From: Prorocentrum cordatum
Lineage: Eukaryota; Sar; Dinophyceae; Prorocentrales; Prorocentraceae
Length of the DNA: 64,000 nucleotides
Direction of reading: 5' to 3'
Assembly: GCA_963575745.1 (NCBI GenBank)
Contig: CAUYUJ010003891.1
Span: 1,358,517 to 1,422,516 of the forward strand
Positions 10,455 through 22,739 of the stretch are shown here, piece by piece. The notes beneath the pieces are model-generated. The model had not been told where the DNA came from and searched no databases. It saw only the letters and a program-made list of their open reading frames with translations. The stretch's first letter is position 1. The number at the start of each line of letters is the position of its first letter. Position numbers and translations under genes: made by a program.

Positions 10455-13400
10455 TCGGCCTTGGAGCGGGCAGCGGGGGCCCCCCTCCGCCGCAGGCGCG
10501 GATGGGCCAAGACGCCGGCGGACAAGTCAACCCACCTTCGCCGAGAGAGACGAGAGGCATTCCAGAGCCTGGCCCCCCAACCTCGGTAGCCAGCGCAACG
10601 TTGCATTATCCTCTTTTGCCGCTTCCAGTTAGATGGCCGCCAGAGGGTGAGTTGAACAAAATTGCCGCTGCGATCGGTCTCGACCCAAGAAGATTCTCGG
10701 CCCTTCGGGGGCAGGGGCAGATTTGCATCATGTTTAGAGAGTTGTGTGAATTGGCCATGCGTAATAGAGCTAGGAAGGAAGAGGATCGTGGACCTTAGTC
10801 ACGGGGTTCCATCAAGGGGCAACTCCCGACGGGGCTCAGGCCGGCACCGGGACGGGGGGGCCCACGGGCTCTACGAGACCCTCTTCGACTAGGCGCGCCG
10901 ACCCACCGCGGCCCGACGGGGCTATAGGCAGCCCGAGCACACCGCCACAGGGAACCCCGGCAGGGACACCAGTGACCCCGCAGGAGGTCACAGGCACCGA
11001 CGGTAAGGCTTCGCAGCGGGGACCACCTGGGGCTTCGACGGGGCCAGGATAGTAACTTGTGGCAGCCTCCGACACCAGCTCTGGCAGTGCGATGTTCGGC
11101 TTGCGCTCTTGCACCGACGGTCCATTTTGGAGTCTTGGCGCAGTCCCGAGGGTATTGCCCATTCCTTCCTGCTACAGTACTTTTCAAGTTCAGATGGCCG
11201 GACCACGGCATCCCCGTTCTTCCTTGCCAGCGCATTTGACGCACTTCGACGCCCGCTACTCGTCCCGCATTGGTTTAGTCGCGTCATAAAGCGAGCGCTT
11301 GAGGGCCGCGAAACCGAATTTCCTTGCACAAGTACGCCATTTAAAAGATGCAGCCAACGCGCTCCGACGTCGCAGGTGCCTGTGGGAACTCAGCTTGCAC
11401 AGGCTCACGACGCCACCCCAGTGTGGAGTTAGAGAGCAAGTGGAGCGACAGGAGGTAGTGCGACGCCTCAGGACGCACACCACGATTGCAGCAAACTGTA
11501 TAAAAAAAGGACAGCGCTACATTCAGAGGATGCTCGAGGAGAAGATGAGGCCCTTATGGCTCCCGTCCCCGGCCAAATGAATTCCAACGACATCGAGCGA
11601 GATATTGGAGAGCAGGCCTTAGATACGGATGCAGGCCAGCCCGATGAGACGGCATGCTTTGTTGCACTCGCTGTAAATTCACTGTGGGGGTCGCTGCCGC
11701 CTGATGTCCTGCTGTCCTCTCACCCCTCTTTTTGCGCAGTCTGCCACCCGACCATCGGGAAGGGTTCGCGGGACCGTCTCCTTAGCCACGTGCCTGGTGC
11801 TGCAGGGCGGCATGGCAGGGTGAAAGGCCACTGCGTCTACTGCAAGATCGGCCAGATGCAGATTTGTTCCTTCTACCTATATTTCTTTGTTGCTCTCTCC
11901 GTCGGGCAGGGGTCGGCCGCCTCTCGGGAGGCCCCGCGCCCAGAGAGGCCTGGACGCTTCCCCACGCACCACAGCTCAACCGAGCCGCCCTGTTTTCTTC
12001 CTGGCAGCCATGAGAAACGGCGTTCGGGCCTCCTCGCGGCTGTACAAAGAACGAGCACGGGGGGCTTGGTTGAGCCCTTCGCCGAGGCTACCGTGCCTCA
12101 CCGCCGATGGTCTCCTGCCAGCAGGGAGCGTCTTGTTCGGTAGGACGCCAGGCTGGCCCTGCCAGACGCGAGGGCCAGCTCCACTCCCCCGCAAGGGTCC
12201 GACGAGCGTTCTAGCTTAGAGGAGCTTTGGCTCCCGACCGCCTGCCTTGCTTTGCCTTGCCTTGCCTTGCCTTGCCATGCCTTGCCTTGCCTTGCCTTGC
12301 TTTGCCTTGCCGTGCCGTGCCGTGCCGTGACGTTCCGTGCCTTGCCTTGCCTTGCCTCCTCCTCGTCCTCGTCCTCCTCCTCCTCCTCCTCCTCCTCCTC
12401 CTCCTCCTCCTCCTCCTCCTCCCCATGCCATCCCTTGTCGTGGCTCATGGAAACAAGGCGGATGGAAAAGGAGGAGGACGAGGAGGAGGAGAGGGAGGGC
12501 TGGGGACTATATTTCGACTTTTATAGGCGTGGCTCGGGTGAATCAGCAACTGGCGTCGGTTTTCTCGTTCACTGTACATATGAGGAGCGTCGCCTCCTGC
12601 TCCGCGCTTGGAAGCTGCTAGGAGTACTGTCCTCGACGATTATCGCCGAAACGCTCTCTGCAGAATGGTGCCTCGACATTTTCCTTCCCAGTTTTCGTAT
12701 AACCACATGGCATGTAAACAGACGTGTGCGAACCTCATGTATTTTGACGCAGGTGAACAGAACAGGCCACCCGCCCTTCCCATTGCGCTGGGTTCGTTTG
12801 ATGCGCAATCATGAAGTGTGGCTCGTTTGTGCACTTAACGAGGAAGGGGGTGACGAGGTGGCGGGCAGGCGTTTGAACGTAACCGGCACACGCACATCAA
12901 AGTCTTGGAACCGGACAGGAAAACGCTGCACGCCAAAGCCATTCCGGTCTCACAAGCCACATGCGGATGCAGGGGTGCGGCCAGTACCGCGGGTCCAGGG
13001 GGTGGACGGCAGTTTGGTGGAAATCCGCAACTGCGGCAGACGCTGCAGCGGGAGCACCACTCTTGGATTTGTCCTTCCTTTTGGCGTTTGCATCACTTCC
13101 CCCCTCTCTCTTGCCGTCTCTCGTCATGTTGTGGATATGTTATATCTGTGGCCGTCTGGGCTTCAGGGGATATTCACATGCGGCCCGCTCGTTTTTTGGG
13201 ACCATGGTTCAGTGCTAGAGTTTGCTGATCGCTGATCGGCTTTCGTGGAGTTCCTGGTTTGCTTGGCGACCTGTTGATTCGCACTGCGGTTGAGGTCAAG
13301 TCTTGTGAAGTTCTGTGGTCGCATTTTCCCCCCCCCCCCCCCCCGCCTCTTGCTCTCGTCCTCCTGCCTTTTCTTTCCTCCTCCTTGCTGACGCAGGACT

Positions 13401-13869
13401 ACGGCAAGCGATGCGGCGAGAGTGGCGTTCCGTGGGACGGTTGCTCTCTGACAGTCGTAACATGTGGCCCACGCTGCAGCGGGAGCACAAGTGCCGTTCA
13501 TGCAGGAGTGCGGTCACCGCTTCGACGGGAGCGTCGGTCGAGTATAGCCAACGCTATAGTGAGACCACCGTGGATGGCGGCTTTCTGGAAATCATAGAAT
13601 GCGGGACGTGCTGCAGCTGGAGTATCATTTTTACAGGGCCGAAAGCCTTCGGATTCCGACAGTTTGTCGAACACCAACTCTGAATCATACCTTGTGTAAA
13701 AAGCTGTTTTCGAGATAAGTGGGCGCATCGAAAGGCAGCACCAGTGGAGAAAGGATATGGAGTAATTGTGGAGCAGGGGGTGGAGGAAGGCGGGGTAAGG
13801 GGGAGGCAGACGGGGAGGAAAGGGAGGAACAGGAGAAGGAGGTGTAGGAGGAGGAACAGGAGGAACAAG
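10455..13869. other. Non-coding and repeat DNA
   Basis: No convincing gene. Contents include a CTTGC pentanucleotide array, a (TCC)n tract, a run of about 16 C near 13329-13344 and a dispersed phrase (GTGGA(C/T)GGC plus GACGCTGCAGCGGGAGCA-like) near 13000, 13470 and 13570. Confidence 0.55.
12241..12425. repeat. (CTTGC)n array followed by (TCC)n
   Basis: 12241-12357 is mostly CTTGC pentanucleotide units with a few CGTGC variants. 12356-12425 is an almost pure TCC run. Confidence 0.95.
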
Positions 13870-14600
13870 ATCTTTTGCCGGAAGTCTATCCCCCGCGTTC
13901 GCCTCTTGGCGCCGCGTCGGGCCGCGTGCGCGCCCCTGGGGAGCCAGCCTCGGTGCGCCAGCCGCGCCCGGCGTACCACCAACAGCTCATCAACCCCCAG
14001 TACAACATCATCCACCAGGCGGAGACCTTCAACATTACCTAACGGCTACGAGAACTACCCGCATTGGCAGAAACCTACCAGGAAGTATACACATATCAGG
14101 ACTTGTAGAGGAACATTGGTACCAACAGACGCGGTTTCAAAACGAATTGGTACAACGACCGGCACGGGATATTATTTCGACCCGACGGCATTATTGTTAC
14201 TGCAGCGGCCGCCGTCGTGAGGCCTCCAGGTATGAATTGCGCAGCAGGTAGCCCGAGTGCAAAAACGATTTGCGCAACAGGAAGACCAAGTACGGTAATG
14301 AATCGCGCAACGGACAATCCGAGAACGAGAACCGCCACCTGTGCGCCACCATTTGCGCCGCCATGATCGGCACCAGGCGTGTAGATCAGCAAATGCAGTA
14401 ACTAGTCTGTCTAGGAGGGCCCACGGCAGCAGCGGCGGCCAAGCTACGACCAGCACGGCAACCAGCACGGCAACCAGCACGGCGAAAGTTGTGGCAATTT
14501 GTACGGCGACGCTGCCGATTGCGGGGACCCGTATGATCACCAAGGCTACGACGGCCTCCAGGGCGTTTGCATCTTATGCGAAGATAGGTGAGATTGGCTC
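13870..14600 (+). pseudogene. Decayed Tyr/Gln/Asn/His-rich coding remnant
   Basis: 13870-14041 reads YPPRSPLGAASG, then an unusual Gln/Asn/Tyr/His-rich stretch (YHQQLINPQYNIIHQ), and stops at TAA 14039-14041. Other frames continue with NGYENYPHWQK (about 14040-14075). A short DQHGNQHGNQHG repeat lies at about 14449-14486 and GYDGLQGVCILCE at about 14548-14586. It looks like the non-repetitive flank of the repeat protein decaying in 14.9-16.4 kb. Family unknown. Confidence 0.35.
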
Positions 14601-14899
14601 GGGCTGGCCTCGCCTCCGTCAGATTTGCGGGCGGATCTCCAGACGGAACCGTTGTTGACAGAGGAGAACGACTATACGGATGATGAGTACGATAAGGAGG
14701 ATGAGGATAGCGACGTGAAGTTCGAGGAGGGCGACCAGAGGGGAAACGTCGACCAGAACGCCGACATATGGTAGGCAGAGTATTTGGATTTGGTTAGCGC
14801 CGAGTCAGCAGGGTCGAATCGAAGCCGAGCCCGCCGTGCGCTACGAGGAGGCACCGACGGGAAAATACATCTCCAAAGGGAAGCCACCTGGCTACGACA

Positions 14900-16420
14900 G
14901 TCTTTCCTGCGGGAAAGGACCACCTGCGAAGCTACGAGGTCCAAAACCTGAGTTTCGAGGGCAACCAGCAAAGTCACCACAACCACCGGCAGAGCTACCA
15001 CGGCCGTCAGAAGGCCTTCGAGGACCGCGAGTTGAGTTGCGAGGGCCATAGGCACAGCTACGAGAGCCACCAGAAACGCGTCACGACCCACGTTCCGAGC
15101 TACGAGAGCCACCAGCATAGTTACGAGAGCCGCAAGCTGAGCTACGAGGACAGCGCACTGAGCTACGAGAGCCACAAGCAGGGCCACGAGGGCACCAGCC
15201 GAGCGTTGAGGATCACCTACTGGCACCATGGCTACCAACCGATCTACCTGGGCGTGACCCGCATGATCTGCTGCATGGCGCTGGCGCCCAGAACGCAAAA
15301 CACCACGACTTGGCAGCCGAGGACTCCGTCTCCGACCTCGTGGAATCCAGTGTCCAGAAGGACGTGTCAGCGGACGCGTTTCTCGATTACTTGTCTTCGG
15401 CCAGGTGAGCGATCGAGAGGAGGGCATCCAAGCTCCGCATCGGGGACCAGCGGAGCTCCGACGACCAGCAGATACGGGAACCTCCCGAACAGATCCGTGG
15501 AGAGCCAGCCGAGCTACACGGGCAAGGAACGATTCGAGAGCGAGAGCCGCAGGCATACTTGCGAGATCAAGCAGCTGAGCTACGAGAGCCGCATGCAGCG
15601 CTAAGAGGGCCACCAGTTGAGCCATAGGAGGAAGTGGAGGAGAAGGGGAAGAATGTCCAGGCGTGAGCCGACCTGTAGCGTCGTACGTGTGTCGGTTTTC
15701 TGGCTGGCAAGAGATCCACCGAGCCTGCCGTCAAGGCCCGAGCCGGAAATTCCAGTGGAGCGGGTGCTGAATGGTTACTAGTTGACCTAGACATGCCACA
15801 AGCAGAGCTACAATGACCACCGTGCGATCTAGTGGAGCCAACAGCTCAGGCACCAGGGTCACGAGTTGCCTCGAGAGCCACCGTCCGACGACGCCCACCT
15901 GTTGAATCACGAAGGTCACAGCTTAAACCCCCATGACCAAACATATAATTATTACATCCACCAGCAGGGCTAGCAGGACTACTGCCAGCCCTTCGATCAC
16001 CGCAAAGCTGAACTACGAGTTACACAGGGACAGCTACGAGAGCAAACTCCCGAAATACGAAGACCGCAAACGCAACGACGAGGGCCGCAAGCAGGGCTGC
16101 GAGTGCCACCAGCTGGGCGACGAGGGCGGCGAGCTCATCTACGAGGGTTTCACGCAGGGCGCCGAGGACGACCAGCTGTACCGCGAGGGCCACCAGCTGA
16201 GCTACGTTCAGTACAAGCAGAGCTCAGAGGAGAGCTACGAGGGCAAGGGGCCTGAGCTCCGCGATCTACCAGTAGGGCTACCAGGGCCACCGAGCTGCAA
16301 CTCCCACGCGCTGTGCTAGGGGAACCACATGCAGGGCTACGGGCGCCACGAGATGAGCTTCCAGGACCAGCCGCTGTACTCCGACGGCCAAGAGACAAAC
16401 ACCAATGCCCGCGGATGGCC
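14900..16420 (+). repeat. Degenerate short repeats encoding SYESHQ-like peptides
   Basis: The phrase GAGCTACGAGAGCCACCAG and relatives recur tens of times. In the best frames (15032-15604 and 15933-16319) it gives SYESHQ, SYESRKLSYED and similar peptides separated by stops and frame shifts. It reads like a once-coding Tyr/Glu/His-rich repeat gene that has decayed. The unit is a multiple of 3 bp where best preserved. No domain recognised. Confidence 0.55.
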
Positions 16421-16707
16421 TGGGCTACTAAACAACGGATCGTAATTGGAGCAACGGGGAAGGGCACATATGGCAAAAAGTACTACGAGTGCGCGGTGTT
16501 AGAATTGAACGCCAAGAAGTCGAAAGCCTGCTGGACCGAAGCCATGCACAACGCTATTCGCAAGGTGCGATGTTTACGATGTTTACATCTTTCCCCCTGA
16601 GTGGCCCCGTCGCTCAACCAACCTCCGCCCTTTCCTCAACAGCGGCTGCCCCCCCCCATCCTTTCCGCACACAGGCGGGCGCGGGGGCGCTGGGTCATGC
16701 GTCAGTA

Positions 16708-16862
16708 GTTGCGAGAGAGAGAGATAAGGAGAGAGAAGGAAAGAGAAGGACAGAGGGAGTGAGAGAAAGAGAGAGAGAGAGAGAGACAGAGAAAGAGAAA
16801 GAGAGAGGGGGATAGAGGCAGAGGGAACACATGAGAGAAAGCGAGAGAAACAGAGGAGGAGT
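16708..16862. repeat. (GA)n-rich microsatellite
   Basis: Imperfect GAGAGA tract. It gives artefactual Glu/Arg and Ser/Leu frames on the two strands. Confidence 0.9.
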
Positions 16863-16984
16863 AGGAGGACAAATGTGACGACTCAAACCGTGCGAGTATC
16901 AAGAATAAGATGAAAATTACGACTCCGAAGAAGAGACCAGCACGACACACAATAGGAGATAGCGCGCCCGCAGCGCCAGGAATA

Positions 16985-17290
16985 CGGAAAGGGGGGCGCC
17001 AGCTTCAAGTTACCTCCCCCCCCTTCCCTTCCCAAAGGGGGGGGAATTTCCGAAGCTTCCCCCCCCCATTCCTTTTCTAAGGGTTTCTCAGCTAGGGGGG
17101 CCATGGCCGAAGGGGGGAGGGCTTCGAAACTATCCCCCCCCTCCCTTTACCGGAGCACAAGGCGAGCCCGGGCTTCCCTTTCAAAGGGGGGGGGGTCGGA
17201 AGCTAACCCCCCTCCTTCCTTTGCAAAGGCGGGGGGGTCCGAAGCTACTTTCCCCCCCCCCCCTCCCTTCCGGGGCTCCGGCAACATGGC
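16985..17290. repeat. Tandem repeat with alternating C- and G-runs
   Basis: About five units of roughly 55-60 bp, each with CGAAGCT, a C-run, TCCCTTTC-like text and a G-run. Confidence 0.75.
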
Positions 17291-17344
17291 GGAATCCCTG
17301 ACGACAGGTGCGCTCCGCAGGGCTAGAGAACGCATTGGACAATA

Positions 17345-19975
17345 ACGACGGCCGTTGGTTCGTTTTCTTGTTTTCTCGTTCTCCCGGCCCCAGGTTCGTG
17401 GTCTCGTTTTGTCGGGCCCTGATTCCTTTTATCGTTTTCTCGTTTTCTCGGCCCCTGGTTCGTTTGCTTGTTTTCTCGTCTTTTCGGATCCTGGGTCGCG
17501 GTCTTGTTTTCTCTGACCTTTGTTCGTGTTTTCGTTTTCTCGTTTTCTCGGCGCCTGGGTCGTGGTCCAGTTTTCTCGGAGCCTGCTTCGTTTTCTCGTT
17601 TTCTCGGCGCCTGGGTCGTGGTTTTGGTTTCGCACACTGGTTCGTATGTTCGTTTTCTCGTTTTCTCGGCGCCTGGGTCGTGGTCCAGTTTTCTCGGATC
17701 CTGCTTCGTTTTCTCGTTTTCTCGGCGCCTGGGTCGTGGTTTTGGTTTCGCACACTGGTTCGTATGTTCGTTTTCTCGTTGTCTCGGCCCCTTGGTCGTG
17801 GTCTCGTTTTCTCTGACCTTGCTTCGTTTTCTCGTTTCCTCGTTTTCTCGGTTCCTGGGTCGTGGTCTCGTTTTCTCGAACCAAGCGTTTTCTGGTGATC
17901 TCGGCCCTTGGGTCGTGGTTTCCTCGGACCCTGGTTTGTTTTCTCGTTTTCTCGTTTTCTCGGCCCCTGGGTCGTGGGTCGTTTTCGCGTTTTTCATTTC
18001 CTCGGCCCCTGGATCGTGGTCTCGCTTTCTTGGTGCTGGGATCGTTTTCTCGTTTGTTTTCTCGGCCATTGGGTCGTGGTCTCGTTTTCTCTCGCCCCTG
18101 GTTAGTTTTTTGTTTTCTTGTTTTCTCCGCCCCTGGTTCATAGTCTCGTTTTCGCGGGCCCTGGTTCCTTTTATCGTTTTCTCGTTTTCTCGGATCCTGG
18201 GTCGTGGTCGCGTTTTCTCTGACCCTGGTTCGTTTTCGCGTTTTCTGTGCCCTTGGGTGTTTGCTCGGACTTGGGTCAAGGTTTCTCGTTTTCTCGTTTT
18301 CTCGGCCCTTTGGTCTTAGTTTTCTCGGTTTTTGTGTTTTGTGTGATCTTCTCGGGCCCTGGTTCGTGATCTCGTTTTCTTCTCGGCCCCTGGGTCGTGG
18401 TGTCATGTTTCCTCGGAACCTTGTTGGTACTCTCGTTGCCTCGTTGTCTCGGCCCCCGGGTGGCCGTTTTCTCTGACCTTGTGTTTTCTCGGCCCCTGGA
18501 TCGTGGTCTCGTTTCCTCGGGCCCTGGCTCGGTTTCTCGTGTTCTCCGTTGCTCGGCCCATGGATTGTGTGTTCGTTTTCTCTGACCTTGGGTCGTGGTC
18601 TCGTTTTCTCGGCCCCTGGGTCGTGGTGTCGTTTTCTCGGGCGCTGGTTGGTTTTCTCTTTTTCTCGTTGTCTCGGCCCCTGGGTCGTGGGTCCGGTTTT
18701 TGGGACCACGGTTCGTTTTCCCGTTCTCTCGGCCCCTGGGTTTTTGTTTCGTTTTCTCGGCCCCAGGTTCGCTGTCTTGTTTTTTCCGATTTCTCGGCCC
18801 CAGGGTCGTGGTCTCGTTTTTTTCTGACCCTGATTATTTGTCGTGTTTTCTTGTTGTATCGCCCCCTGGGTCGTTGTCTTGTTTTCTCAGGCCCTGGTTC
18901 GTTTTCTCGTTTTCTTGTTTTCTCGGCCCCTGGGTCGTTTTACCGTTTTCGCGTTTTCTCTGCCCCTTGGTCGTGGTCTCGTTTTCGCGGACCCCGTTTC
19001 GTGTTCTCGTCTCTCGTTTTCTCGGTTTCTGGGTCGTGGTGTCGTTTTCTCGGGCCTTGGTTCGTTTTCTCGTTTGCCCTGCCCCTGGGTCGTGGTCTCG
19101 TTTTCTCGGCCCTTGGTTCGTTTTCTCGTTTTTTCGTTTCCTCTGCCCCTGGGTCGTGGTCTCGTTTTCCCGCCCCCTGGTTCGTTTTCTCGTTTTCTCG
19201 GCCCCTGGGTCGTCGCGTTTTCTCTGACCCTGGTTCGTGGTTTGGTTTCTTGTTTTCTCGGCGCCTGGGTCGTGGTCCAGTTTTCTCAGACCTTGGTTAG
19301 TGTTCTCGTTGTCTTGTTTTCTCGGCCCCTCGGCTGTGCCTTCGTTTTCTCGGACGCTGGTTTGTTTTCTCGTTTCCTCGTTTTCTCGGCCCCTGGTTCG
19401 TAATCTCGTTTTGTCGGGCCCCGATTCTCTCGTTGTCTCTGCCCCTGGGTCGTGGTCTTCTTTACTAGCACCGATAGTCGCGTTTTCTCTGCCTGGGTCG
19501 TGGTCTCGTTTGCTCGGACCTTAGTTTGTTTTGTCGTTTTCTCGTGTTCTCGGTTCCTGGGTCGTTATCTCGTTTTCTCGGACCCTGGTTCATTGTCTCG
19601 TTTTCTCGTTGACTCTGCTTTTGGGTCGTGTTCTCGCTTTCTCGGGCCCTGGTTCGTTTTCTCGTTGTCTCGTTTTCTCTGTCCCCGGGTCGTGGTCCAG
19701 TTTTCTCGGGCCCTGGTGTGTTTTCTCGGTGTCTCGTTGTGTCGGCCCTTGGGTCGTGGTCTCGTTTTCTCGGACGCTGGTTTGTATTCTCGTGTTCTCT
19801 GTCCCTGGGTCGTGGTCTCGTTTTCTCGGACCCTGGTTCGTTTTTTTGTTGACCCTGTTTCGTTTTCTCGTTTTCTCGGCCCCTGGATCGTGGTCTTGTT
19901 TTCTCGGACCCTGCTTCGTTTCCTCGTTTTCTCAGCCCCTGGGTCGTGGTCTCGTTTTCTCTGACCCTGGGTCGT
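17345..19975. repeat. 2.6-kb minisatellite, unit about 36 bp
   Basis: Imperfect units built from GTTTTCTCG, GGCCCCTGG and GTCGTGGTCTC fill the whole stretch. Because the unit is often a multiple of three, both strands have long open frames: Phe/Ser/Gly/Arg-rich on plus, Lys/Arg/Glu/Pro-rich on minus (17429-18709 is open for 426 codons). No non-repeat domain is attached to either, so I treat the frames as by-products. Confidence 0.9.
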
Positions 19976-20014
19976 CGTCGTCGTCGGTCGTCGGTCGCGC
20001 GGCGTCCGTCGTCC

Positions 20015-20081
20015 GTCGCCGTCTTCGCATGACCTCGTCCTGGTCGTGGCGACCACGACGAGGTCATACGAAGACGGCGAC
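20015..20081. repeat. Fold-back repeat at a repeat junction
   Basis: Arms of about 26 bp with one mismatch (left from 20015, right to 20081), plus an inner 6-bp stem, lie between the 36-bp minisatellite and a GAC/GGA-rich region. Confidence 0.8.
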
Positions 20082-20220
20082 AATGACGGCGACGGCGGCG
20101 ACAACGACGACGAGGACGACGGTAAGGCGACGAGGATGTTAGCAATCTTAGCAATAGTACTAATAATACGAATGAGAATCCGAAGCAGACTACTAGTAAT
20201 GATAAGAAACGCATTAATCA

Positions 20221-20760
20221 GAAAAAGAGGAGGAGGAGGAGGTGGAGTAGGAGGAGGAGGAGGAGGCGGAGGGGGAGGGCGGCGGCGGAGGCGGAGGAAA
20301 AGGGCGGGGGAGGAGGAACATGATGAGGAGGAGGAGGAAAAGGAGGATGTGAAGGAGAAGGATGAGGAATAGGAGTAGGAGTAGGAGTCGGAGTAGGAGT
20401 AGGAGGAGGAGGAGGAGGAGGAGAAGGAATAAGAAGCGGAGGAGGTGAGAGGAGGTAGGAGGAGGAGGAGGAGGAGGAGGAGGAGGAGGAGGAATAGGTT
20501 GAGAAGGAGGAGGAGGAGGAGGAGGAGGAGGAAGGAGGAAGGAGGAGGAGGGGAGGAAGAATGAGCGGAGGAGGTAAGAGTAAGAGTAAGAGTAAGAGTC
20601 CCAGGACAGTGTCCAAAAGAATGAGCGGAGGAGGTAGGAGGAGGAGGATGAGGAGGAGGAGGAGGAGGAGGTACGACGAGGAGGAGGAGGAGGAGGAGGT
20701 ACGACGAGGAGGAGGAGGAGGAGGAGGAGGAGGAGGAGGAGGAGGAGGAGTTCGGGGGAG
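20221..20760. repeat. (GGA)n-type microsatellite, about 540 bp
   Basis: Purine-rich GGA repeat interrupted by GTAAGA/GTAGGA tracts and a repeated GAATGAGCGGAGGAGG phrase (near 20559 and 20619). Confidence 0.95.
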
Positions 20761-20770
20761 AGGGACGAGG

Positions 20771-22006
20771 AGGGGGTCTCCAGAGGCCTCCGGAGGGGGC
20801 AAACAAAGCACCCAAACGTGTCAATTGTTCGGTCCTCGGCCCTCGAGCGTCGTGGGCAAAACCGCCGCAGGCCTTCCTTCTCTACAGCCTCGTGCCCTTC
20901 GCGTGCGCCTTCCTGGGCGCCCTCACCATGAGCGACACGCCCTTCCACAGCTCCGAGTGTCCGGAACCGGAGCAGGAGGGGCTGTGTGTTTGCGCGCGCC
21001 TCGCGTCACCTCGCTTCGCCTCGTTTGGCCCGCCGCCGCCGTCGTCGTCGCCTCGTCGCCTCGTCGCCGCCGACTGGACTGGTGAACTTGCTGCAATTGT
21101 TCCGGCTGCTGTTCCGACTGTTGCCACGCGTGCCGAAGCCTTTATTGCCGCTTGTTGCTACTGCTGCCATCCTGCTGCAACCGCTGCTTCTTCTGCCTGC
21201 CTGCTGCTGCTACTGCTGCTGCCGCTGTCGCTGCTGCTGGTACTGGTTGTATTGATGCAGCCTTCTGCTGGCTCTTGTGGAAGGATATCCTACGTAGCAT
21301 GTTAGGAAGAATAGTGCAAGAGTGCCAGAGGAGCAGGGAGGACGAATCATAGAGAAGGAGAGACGCGACAAGGTGGGCAAGGTGACGCTAAAACGATGGC
21401 ACTCGCCCTATCGACTTTCAGGACTCGGTACCTGGCTGGGGGTTGAGCGCGCGGGAAGGCCACAGCAGGAGATAATAGTTTCATTTGATAATGGTGGATC
21501 TGGAGGCCAATTGGCCAATTGAGGCCCCCACGTTCTCGCGTCTGCGTCGGCGCAGACGATAGCCCCCCAGCCAACGGCCAAGATGTCTCGTTCGAGCAGG
21601 AGATCGACTTCAGTGTTTACATCGCTTCGTTCAGTCCGCCGACCCGTATTGTGCTATCGCTGGCGTTTGCTTGCGCGTTCGTGGTCCATGCGGCGCTGCT
21701 TGGCGCTGGCCTTTTTTCCTCAGGCGTTGCGACAGCAGGCGTGAAGGTGAAGTAACTGCTTTGGAGCTAGTCGTGGGTTCTGGCCTCTACTGTCTCACTG
21801 CCATGCCTGGGATGTGGGTCAGAGTCAGAGTCGGGGATGCTTTTGCTTTTTTTCGGAGTGCTCTCGGAGACTTCTGGAGGGCAGTTGTGGCACCTCTTTG
21901 GAGCGTCTTGTGGGAGCCTCTTGGGAACCCCTTGGGGGCCTCTTGGGGCTTCATGGTGGTCTCTTATGTGCCTCTTGGGGGGCGCTAGGGGGCCCCTGCG
22001 GCCTCC
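20771..22006. other. Non-coding; CTG-rich tract and CTTGGGG minisatellite
   Basis: 21160-21250 is CTG/TGC-rich and gives poly-Leu/Cys artefacts. 21890-21985 carries the CTTGGGG-type repeat. No gene recognised. Confidence 0.5.
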
Positions 22007-22028
22007 TCCGTAGCCATCTTGGCTCAAG
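22007..22028 (+). other. Relict dinoflagellate spliced-leader sequence
   Basis: Matches the 22-nt DinoSL consensus (D-CCGTAGCCATTTTGGCTCAAG) at 21 of 22 positions; the single change is C for T at position 12. DinoSL is added to mRNAs by trans-splicing, so a genomic copy directly followed by coding-like sequence is the known hallmark of a reverse-transcribed and reinserted mRNA. Confidence 0.85.
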
Positions 22029-22739
22029 GGTCTGGCGGGGTGCTGGATCCGCACGGGGGGCGCACGGCGGGCGCCGATTCGGCTCGGGGCCCTCGGCGGC
22101 GAGCGGCGCTCCCTCGGCCTGGGGATGGGCCGCGGCGGGCGTGGCAGCGTGACACTGCGGCATGGGGCGGCCCTCGTATCAGTGTCGTCGGTGGCCGAGG
22201 CCGCTGACCATATGATGAGGCTGCAGGCGGCGCACTGCGTGGAGGCGGCTGCTTCCGGCGCGGCGGTGGCGGCGACGGCGACGCAGGCGGCGGCTAGGCC
22301 CGACTTGGGCGGCCGCGCGCAGCAGCTGTTGGGAGCGGCGGTGGCCATCTTCGAAGGCGCCACCTTGGCGGCGGGCCTGGCCCGACCTCGGCGGCAGGGC
22401 AGGCGGCTGCCATGGGCCATCGAGCGCGGTTGCAGTGCGCTCGACGCGGCGGGGGCTCTCTTGCGCCACTCTTGGGAGGGGGAGGCGGTCCTCGCGCAGG
22501 CGCGGGCTTGGATGCAGGATGGTGCAGGGCCCAGCTCACGACCTCGGAGTTGGAGCTGACCGAGTGCGACGGGGAGCTCATGGGCCATCTTGTTGGTGGC
22601 CCGCATGCGGTCTGACTGGAGCGGACGCGGTCTGGCTCGCGACGCAGGCGGCGATCCGCAGGTTCGCCGAGGTGGAGTGCTACCACTTCGGCGCGGACGA
22701 CGGCGTCGAGGCCGAGGGTCAGAGGAGCATGAAGTATTG
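22007..22739 (+). pseudogene. Retroposed (SL-tagged) gene copy, Ala-rich, unknown
   Basis: Directly after the SL relict the frame is open to a stop at 22557-22559. The first ATG in it is 22125. The product is Ala/Gly/Arg-rich (SSVAEAADHMMRLQ, IERGCSALDAAGALL). Coding-like text continues in other frames: ELELTECDGELMGHL at about 22550-22615 and WLATQAAIRRFAEVECY at about 22630-22685, ending near 22739, so at least two frame changes have occurred. An A/T-richer tract follows. No intron is evident, as expected for a processed copy. Function not recognised. Confidence 0.5.

Noticed and set aside
12241-12357. Telomere-like repeat
   Set aside because: The unit is CTTGC/GCAAG, not a TTTAGGG- or TTAGGG-type telomere unit.
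17429-18709. 426-codon Lys/Arg/Glu-rich open frame on the minus strand
   Set aside because: It is the translation of the 36-bp minisatellite. The opposite strand is equally open and no non-repeat domain is attached.
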